Positions 57,640 to 64,000 of a stretch of 64,000 bases of DNA are shown here, piece by piece (positions within the stretch are counted from its first letter, which is position 1; each line of letters begins with the position of its first letter). The stretch spans positions 29,013,135 through 29,077,134 of the forward strand of contig NC_065921.1 in assembly GCF_024586455.1 (NCBI RefSeq). The letters are read 5' to 3'. A program made the position numbers and the translations under genes. The notes beneath the pieces were generated by a model. It did no database searches. It had not been told where the DNA came from and saw only the letters and a program-made list of their open reading frames with translations. The stretch is from Bactrocera neohumeralis. Lineage: Eukaryota > Arthropoda > Insecta > Diptera > Tephritidae.

Positions 57640-59010
57640 TGTCAACAGCCACAGCTACTACACGCACTTTCATTCTGCGTTCGTCCACGAGCATGTTCTT
57701 TCAAGTTTCTGTTTTCACAACATTGTTGCATAACTGTGCGTCGCTGATTGTTGTGACAGCTGTCAAAAGCATTTTGCTAATTTAGCATACAATAAAGTTG
57801 TCAACAACAACTCAATATATTTAATTAAATAGTTTGCATGCATTTCATCACTATCATCCGTTCGTCCGACCGTCCAACACCGCTGCTGCGCTTCGTTTCC
57901 AACTACCGTATTTCACAATCCTCGTACGAAGGCGCGAGCACTGCACTCCGTAACACGATCTTCCCATGCAAATTAATCATAATTTCCCGTTCAGTTCAGT
58001 TCAGGCTGTTTAATATTTCATTGACGCCTGCGAATCGCTCGAACCGCTGAGGCATTGTGTGTCTTTTTCTAGATAATTCTTTAATTTTATTGACCTCGAA
58101 AGGCGTGTCGCGCGGCTTTCTCCCTGGAAAAGCGCTCGCAATGCTTTCCGTTCCATTAAAAAACATAAATTTCTGCTGTTTGAACAACTTATTTACATCG
58201 GACGGACGTGCGCAAATGCCTGTAAATGCCTTTTAACCAAGTTTGTATGCATGGCTGTGTATGTGCGTGTGCGTTTCGCCTATTTTTTAATTATACAAAT
58301 TCTGACCACGTGCATTTTAATAAGCATTCAATTTCTATTTATTTTTATGTTTTAAGTTACATGCACAGGCATGTACCGCTTACCTGCTTGCAGTTATGCA
58401 TAAATGTGCCTTATGCCTGTATATACATATGTATGCATATGCGTGTGTGTGTGTGGTCATTGCAGCGGTGCGTGCTCGTCACAATTTATTTGGCGTTGCT
58501 TAGACATTGTGGTGACAAAGCGCCGAAATACTAACGTTGCATTCAAATTCTCACCACCAAATATGCCTTTTTCGACCAAATACAGCGGTGCACACGTACA
58601 TATGTATATACTTACATACATACGAACATAATTTATTTACATAAGAACACGTACAAAAGAATTTGTAGGCGCTTAGGTGTTTTGACTTGTTTTGGGAGTG
58701 CATTAAAGGGGTAAACAATTTTGGGAAACTAAGTCATTGGGTTACAGTAAAACCCCGCTAAGTATTTCACGTGAAAATGTAAGTAAGGTGCTATAACCCT
58801 TGATTAGAGTTCCTGATTTTAGTTAAGAAAATAAATTTCTTCGTTTCTACTCCAATATTACCATCGTTGTAGTCCAGGATGGTAATATTAGAGATTCTCC
58901 TATGTCGAGGTCCAGTAAAAATAAATCCATTATTTTTCCAATAGATGGCTTTATTATTCTGTATCTCATGTTCTATAAGACCGATTTGATTACGGCGTTA
59001 GAAAGTTAAG
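57640..59010. other. non-repetitive gene-free stretch
   Basis: No transposon match and no coding exon recognised. A perfect ATGCAAAT octamer lies at 57966-57973 and is followed by TAATCAT. GC-richer sequence continues to about 58200. A short GT run lies at 58442-58455. Confidence 0.4.
57966..57980 (+). promoter_or_regulatory. POU octamer with adjacent homeodomain-type core
   Basis: ATGCAAAT is the perfect POU-domain octamer; it overlaps ATTA and is followed by TAATCA, so the 15 bp form a composite POU/homeodomain-like site. Only sequence similarity supports it. Confidence 0.25.
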
Positions 59011-59019
59011 ATTTTATAC

Positions 59020-59700
59020 TAAACAAACGTCTCAGACATTTTTGTGATTGGTTGACTGGTATTCTTTGGGCATGCGTCAAAGCTGTACACCAGCAACGAG
59101 AAAATGCGCCATATAGTTTTTCTTCTATAAAGGCGAAATCTCAAGACAGGTAGCTGAAAATTTAAATAGTGTTACTGTCTTGATAATTTAGCAGCCAATT
59201 ATAAGCTATTGGGTTTCGTCGATTCCGTTCTTGTAATATTGATGTCATCCTTCTCTTTCTCCATCTGAAAGGCCAATTGTCGTAGATATCGAAAACAAAA
59301 TGGAAATCGTCGAGTGCGACCACCATGTAAGCAGTTTCAATTGTACAAAAACCCTTTTGGATGCATCTGAAGTAAGCAATCACCCATAAGCGGAGTGCTT
59401 TGGCCAATTGAATAGGAATTGTGTTCCATCAGGACAATGCCAAGCCACACACATCGAGAGCATCGGTAGTCTGAAGCTCCAGAAGCTTGGTTGAGATGTG
59501 ATTATGTGTCTACGTTGTAGATTGGACCTGACATCTTGTAATTACCATCTGCTTCTGTCTATGATGAACGATTATGAGCGTTAAAAATTCGCATCATACA
59601 ACTTACTAAAATCTACTGTCCCAGAGTCTTGCCAATAGCGACACGAACCGGTTCGTATTTCACCTAAAACGGATGATTTTAACTAGGCTAAACAACACGT
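59020..59700 (+). mobile_element. mariner transposase relic
   Basis: In broken plus frames, 59400-59480 gives GIVFHQDNAKPHTSRAS, the second catalytic Asp region, and 59530-59640 gives (P/S)CNYHLLLSMMNDYER followed by KFASYNLLKSTVPESCQ, the C-terminal region. A weak N-terminal match lies at about 59090-59130 (NEKMRHIVFLL). The middle is poorly preserved. Confidence 0.72.
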
Positions 59701-59999
59701 TGGTCATTTGATTAGATAAAATCCGGATCTATTCCGGTGCCCGTAGAACGGACTGTCGTGGGAATTGTTGACGCGTGACCGGCGCCTAAAATTGCCCCCA
59801 GAAAATATTAATAAACTTAGGGCCATGGATTCCGCACATTTTAGAGTTCACGAGTTATTATTCTTTCTTATCACAATGTGTCAGATATTTCCGAATGAAT
59901 AAAGGAATAGAAAGTGCGATCTGTTTGAATTTTAGACGGGATTTTTGAAATTTTTTCACGTCCTTGTAAGGAAAACTTTTTTGTTAGTTGAAATATTTT

Positions 60000-60085
60000 C
60001 GAAATTGGCATGGCCCCAGTTACAATTATCGAATAAATTCTTCAGATCGGTCCACTATAGCAAACAGCTTGGCTAGAAAGAACTA
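60000..60085 (+). repeat. hairpin-ended dispersed element, small fragment
   Basis: It contains TTCAGATCGGTCCACTATAG followed by CAAACAGCTTGGC, a diverged single module of the element. Confidence 0.55.
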
Positions 60086-60239
60086 GTAAACCGTTTAAGT
60101 TGAATGCTAGCGTTGGCCGGTTACGTTGGTAGATTTAGTTACATATATAGTATAATTGATATAAGAAATGCACATATGAAGGGCTTGTGCAAGAAATAAA
60201 GCTCCTCGATCTTTCCAAGCAAGTTTTCGAGCAAATTTT

Positions 60240-60900
60240 GTTAAGCTCAATGGGTGTGTAAATGAACGAAGAGTAATCTGAAGAGATCTAAGAGCTCCCA
60301 TTTCATCCAGTGTGGTTTGTGGGCCAGTAGAATCATCGGTTCATATTTTTCAAAAATGATTCCGGTGAGAACGTAACCGTAAATGGCGACCGTTATGGTA
60401 CCATTATAACCGACTATTTGCGACCTGAAATTGAAGCTCGTGATCTCGGTTGACATTTGGTTTCATCAAGACGGCGTCATTTTCGACACATCACATCAAT
60501 CAATGGATTTATTGAGAGAACACATTGGTGAGCATATAATTTCATATTTTGGGCCAGTCGATTGTTCACCAAGATCGAGTGATATTACACCGTTAGACTT
60601 TTTTTGTGGGGATATATAAATCAATTTATTTACATATCTAATCTGTCTATGCGGAAAATCCCGCTTCAATTCAGATGTTTTAGCAAAACATCACACGTGT
60701 CATTCGTCTGTTACCAGTCGAAACGCTCGAACAAGTCATCGCAAATCGGACTCAACGGATGGACCATATGAGACTTAACCGTGGCCGACATTTGAAAGAG
60801 ATAGTCTTCATAAAATGCCAAAAAATGTTCTTTCGAATGATAATAAACATTTCCTATTAAATTTGAAGTTTTTTCATTAGGGAACTTTGAAATGGATCAC
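60240..60900 (+). mobile_element. IS630/mariner-superfamily transposase relic, copy C
   Basis: The plus strand, in shifted frames, encodes DIWFHQDGVIFDTSHQSMDL followed by LREHIGEHIISYFGPVDC and SPRSSDITPLDFFCGDI, matching copies A and B. The second catalytic Asp (HQDG) is kept here. The right end, GGGAACTTTGAAATGGATCA at 60880, is the reverse complement of the end of copy B, which fixes one element boundary. Confidence 0.82.
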
Positions 60901-60904
60901 ACTT

Positions 60905-61240
60905 TATAACTTGACGAGCTGAGATGATTTAGCCATATCCATTTGTACACGTCTGCCCGTCTGTATGCATATACGCTCAGTTTACGAGAAGTTTTCTGAA
61001 ATTTTGTACAGCCCCTTTTCTTCCCAAGAGCGGCTTTTTTATCGGAATCACTGACTATCGGACTATAATGGGATATAGTTGCCATACATGCTGACCGAGT
61101 TCTTGTATGGAACATTTTTTCATTTGACGAGACACCTTCAAGAAATTCGGCAGAGATTATTATCCAAGGCATCGTTACAATCTCCAAAGAAATTATTCAG
61201 ATCAGACGTACTATGTGTGTATGTGTTAATATAAGATTAT
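60905..61240 (+). repeat. hairpin-ended dispersed element
   Basis: It starts at GACGAGCTGAGATGATTTAG with a diverged GTCTGCCCGTCTGTATGC, followed by two modules with GGACTATAATGGGATATAGT and CAAAGAAATTATTCAGATCA. It starts about 5 bp after the end of transposase copy C. Confidence 0.75.
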
Positions 61241-62440
61241 AGCTGGACAATATGCCAAAAAAAAAACAAAAACAACTACGTATAATGTACATATGTATGA
61301 ACAAACATACACACTTAGTATATTTGGCTGCCTTATACTCTGATCTATAAAAAATTAGTCTCCATTAAAGCTTGCTATAAAATACCGCTGTCTTAATTTC
61401 ATTTCGAAACATCATGTAGACGACGAACGATCTAGCAAATGCCTCACAAATGTATTCTTTCTAGCTCGTTACATATGTACATGTATGTGTGTATATATTT
61501 GTAAATTGGTATTAGGCATAGGAGTGCATATGCTTGTGCTTATAATTGTTTTAAAAATTAAATTTTTGATGCTGTGAACTGTACGAGCAGTGTTGGCCCA
61601 GTTTTGGCATCGTAAATTTTCCACACGTTCGCAGTCGGCATTAAAGACTTGCTACACACGACTGGCCGAGAGCGAAAAATGCCGAATGCGAACGGCAACT
61701 TTAACTTCCCAGCTTTCATGTACACACACACACATACGTACATACAGAGAGGCATGCATGTGTTGGTGCAACATATGCCGTTGCCGTTGGGGTGTGCGAC
61801 ACAAAATGGGCTGGCTGCTGCTGCTGCATAGATAGTGCCAAAGACTTCGGCTTATGAGTGTCTGCCATATTCAGAGCGGATGCGATCCGGAAACCGATTT
61901 GTCTACCTAAAACAATTTGAAGTTTATGTTGTAATTTCGAAAGATAGGGTGCGCATGATTTTTATAGTTGTACATATGTATGTATTTATGTACATATGTA
62001 TATGTGAATGTATGTGTACTGAACTATGGAAAAAGTTTATAATTGAAATAACAGCATGTGAAGTATTTTTTGTTATCATGACTGATTAAAAATATGGAAT
62101 GTAGTTTGTCATAAAACTATGGAATTTACATATGTATACATATATTTAAATACATACAAACATGTCGTACATATCTATTATTCTTTCTTTGTATGTGTGC
62201 ACCTGCTTTGTGTTATGTTTGTTTATTAAATTCCATTGAATTATTTTTTCGACTGCGAATTTCGGGAGAATGACAATCTTTTTAAACTGAATTTTTTGTT
62301 ATATAAATTTCCGTGTATTTTTGACAAATTTATGACATTTTGAAGAATTCTTCATACAAAATATTATTCTACAATATATTTTTAACATTTTGATCAGCTT
62401 TTTTCTAATATTCTCCAAATATCTGTTTGTATGTGTAAAG
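61241..62440. other. gene-free stretch with microsatellites
   Basis: CA/TATG microsatellites lie at 61285-61310, 61470-61500, 61722-61750, 61970-62010 and 62128-62165. A modestly GC-rich part (61590-61830) has short open frames on both strands but no recognised domain. Confidence 0.45.
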
Positions 62441-62444
62441 AGCT

Positions 62445-62740
62445 CTAAGTTAGGTTAGGTGAGGAGTTCGATTCTAACAGGGATCTCACTTGGACAGCTT
62501 AGAACGCTGGTCCGTTGTGTTACTTAAAACTCCTATATAACTGATCAAAGATCCTAACCAATCGACAAAGCGCTTTGAGCCTATCACAAATTTGTTGAGA
62601 CAGCAATGTCAGTTTCGCCGAAAGTAAGACTGCCGAGATGTTTCACCCTCAGCCCTGCAAGGCTGAAAGCCTGAATAATATCACCTCATCCTCCTTCATA
62701 CAACTTATGTCGGAAATGACTTTTAGCTTTACCGCATGAA
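62445..62740 (-). mobile_element. probable non-LTR retrotransposon 3' end with TTAGG-like terminus
   Basis: The plus-strand left edge reads TTAGGTTAGGTGAGG, like the terminal tract of the 33.1-kb fragment, followed by AGAACGCTGGTCCGTTGTGT. The orientation (tail to the left) is the same. No protein block was recognised, so this is a tentative call. Confidence 0.4.
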
Positions 62741-62744
62741 TTCC

Positions 62745-63320
62745 AATTTTAAGTGTGCTTTAAGTATCCCCCGAGAAGGAGCTGGCTTTATGCCGCTATG
62801 TCTGAATTTGGTATTCCCGCAAAAATAATACGGCTATGTAAACTGACGTTGATCAATACCAAAAGCTCCGTCAAGATCGGGAAGGACGCCTTCGTCCGCC
62901 GTTTGATACCAAACGAGGTTTCAGACAAGAAGACTCCCATTTGTGCGACTTTTTCAAACTACTTCTAGAGAAAATAATTCGAGCTGCAGAGCTGAATCGA
63001 GAAGACACAATCGTTTAAAAGAGTGTACAGCTACTGGCGTACATCATCGGCGTACGCCGATCTGCTTTTACCAGACTGGATAAGACAAAAATACATATCT
63101 CCTGTTATCAAACAAACAGTCACTGTTGACAGTCATAACTTCGAAGTCGTAGATAATTTCGAGAATCTTGGAACCAGTATTAACACCAACAACAATAGTA
63201 GTCGCGAAATCCAACGCAGAATAATTCTCGCCAACAGGTGCTTCTTCGGACTGAGTAGGCAATTGAGAAGTAAAGTCCTCTCTCCGCGAATAAAGACCAA
63301 ACTCTAAAAGCCACGCATCA
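62745..63320 (+). mobile_element. RTE-like reverse transcriptase relic
   Basis: Frames read MSEFGIPAKIIRLCKLTLIN, then SSVKIGKDAFVRRL, an ERIIRAAELNRE-like block, and after lost YADD, NFENLGTSINTNNNSSREIQ followed by RRIILANRCFFGLSRQLRSK. These are the palm-thumb and post-RT regions of RTE-type elements. The catalytic YADD box is destroyed around 63040 and the frame is broken. The 3' end common to the other copies is absent here. Confidence 0.8.
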
Positions 63321-64000
63321 TCCCCGTCCTGCTATGTATATGGTACAACGATTAGTTTATGGAAATTTAGCTCGTTCCCCTTCCAATGTCAGCGGGGCAA
63401 GGGTGCTCCCGCTGGTTAGTTCGTCAGCTAAGATTGACGTAGAGCTCCCTACAGAACACTCTTCCTCCATCCTTCCTTACTGGCTTTGACTCATTCGTGA
63501 AAGAGCTCACTGTGTCTCTTCTCCACCGATTTCTCCCCATCCACACATCCTTCGTCAGTGAGTAAGCAGAGAAAAAGCCGGCGCGAGTAGCCGCTGCAAC
63601 GAAGTGATCCAATTATTCTGGAATGCAGTTGATAGAGAAGAAAATTTGGGCTTTACTAAAAAATACTTTCTTTTCAACTTAACCGAGGCTTCAAAAGAAC
63701 TCTTTAAAAAAAAATATTAAACTTTCGTAATATTTTTATCGTTCACCGAATTTTATCATCCCATTTGTCTTAGCTAGTCTAGCTTTTCGTCGTTCTTTCT
63801 TTCTTGTCTCTTCTATATTTTCCGCACAACTGCTCTCCTCACTTTTAACATATTCTCAGAGTCAGCAAACGTCACATAACCTAAATTTTGAATGAATTCT
63901 GCGTTAAAATACAATTTTAAGCGCAATTGCGCTTGGAAATTACTTAATACCGGCAATAATTAGAGTATAAGTGTGACTGTCTCGATCCAAATTTACATAT
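63321..64000. other. unassigned right edge
   Basis: No coding exon or known repeat is recognised. The segment 63360-63620 is less AT-rich and CTC/TTCC-rich; the last 300 bp is AT-rich. Confidence 0.4.

Noticed and set aside
1..64000. CRISPR arrays, tRNA or rRNA genes
   Set aside because: No regularly spaced identical repeats and no tRNA A/B-box pair or rRNA-like segment was recognised; the direct repeats present are transposon- or microsatellite-derived.

Overview
The window looks like nuclear DNA of a higher dipteran, most likely a tephritid fruit fly. The reasons are many short GT-AG introns of about 55-70 bp, fly-like orthologues (Ric, rho-7, a fly-sized mRpL34), very many TACATATGTA/CATA microsatellites, and mariner, RTE-like and Jockey-like transposon relics. 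The genus is not resolved by what can be read here. Exon models were built by hand from GT/AG sites, reading frame and phase; every junction given in the gene entries keeps phase.

Positions 1-26000 are the gene-dense part. A Gemin5 (Drosophila rigor mortis) orthologue runs on the minus strand from 13742 off the left edge. Its 8-kb fifth intron holds a complete, oppositely oriented CFAP206-like axonemal gene (5507-9731) plus relics of three transposons. Further right come rho-7/PARL (+, 14371-15806), RBM48 (-, 16087-16741), the Ras-like GTPase Ric (+, 17999-18901), the rRNA-processing kinase NOL9/Grc3 (+, 21538-25217) and mitochondrial ribosomal protein L34 (-, 25355-25658). Gemin5/rho-7 and RBM48/Ric are divergent pairs; rho-7/RBM48 and NOL9/mRpL34 are convergent with short gaps. 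They are unrelated housekeeping genes (snRNP assembly, minor-intron splicing, mitochondrial proteolysis and translation, pre-rRNA processing, GTPase signalling), not an operon-like system. Promoter-type motifs (two CAGCTG E-boxes, a DRE, a CRE) lie in the intergenic gaps.

Positions 26000-64000 contain no host coding exon that I can recognise. A possible noncoding first exon with a good splice donor (26124-26558) and an Inr-DPE pair at 52030-52061 suggest that much of this may be long 5' introns or regulatory DNA. The rest is a repeat field: about eight decayed mariner-type transposase copies in the whole window, four copies of an RTE-like 3' end, Jockey-type RNase H fragments with TTAGG-like tails, at least nine pieces of one dispersed noncoding element ending in a short hairpin, a 218-bp MITE with TTAA target sites, microsatellites, and a 1-kb AT-rich block rich in ATCGAT.

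No clearly new multi-gene system is visible. The most interesting items are the nested gene arrangement, the 17-residue tandem repeat in NOL9, the large acidic insert in the Gemin5 propeller, the TTAA-flanked MITE, the ATCGAT cluster and the unannotated promoter-like sites.
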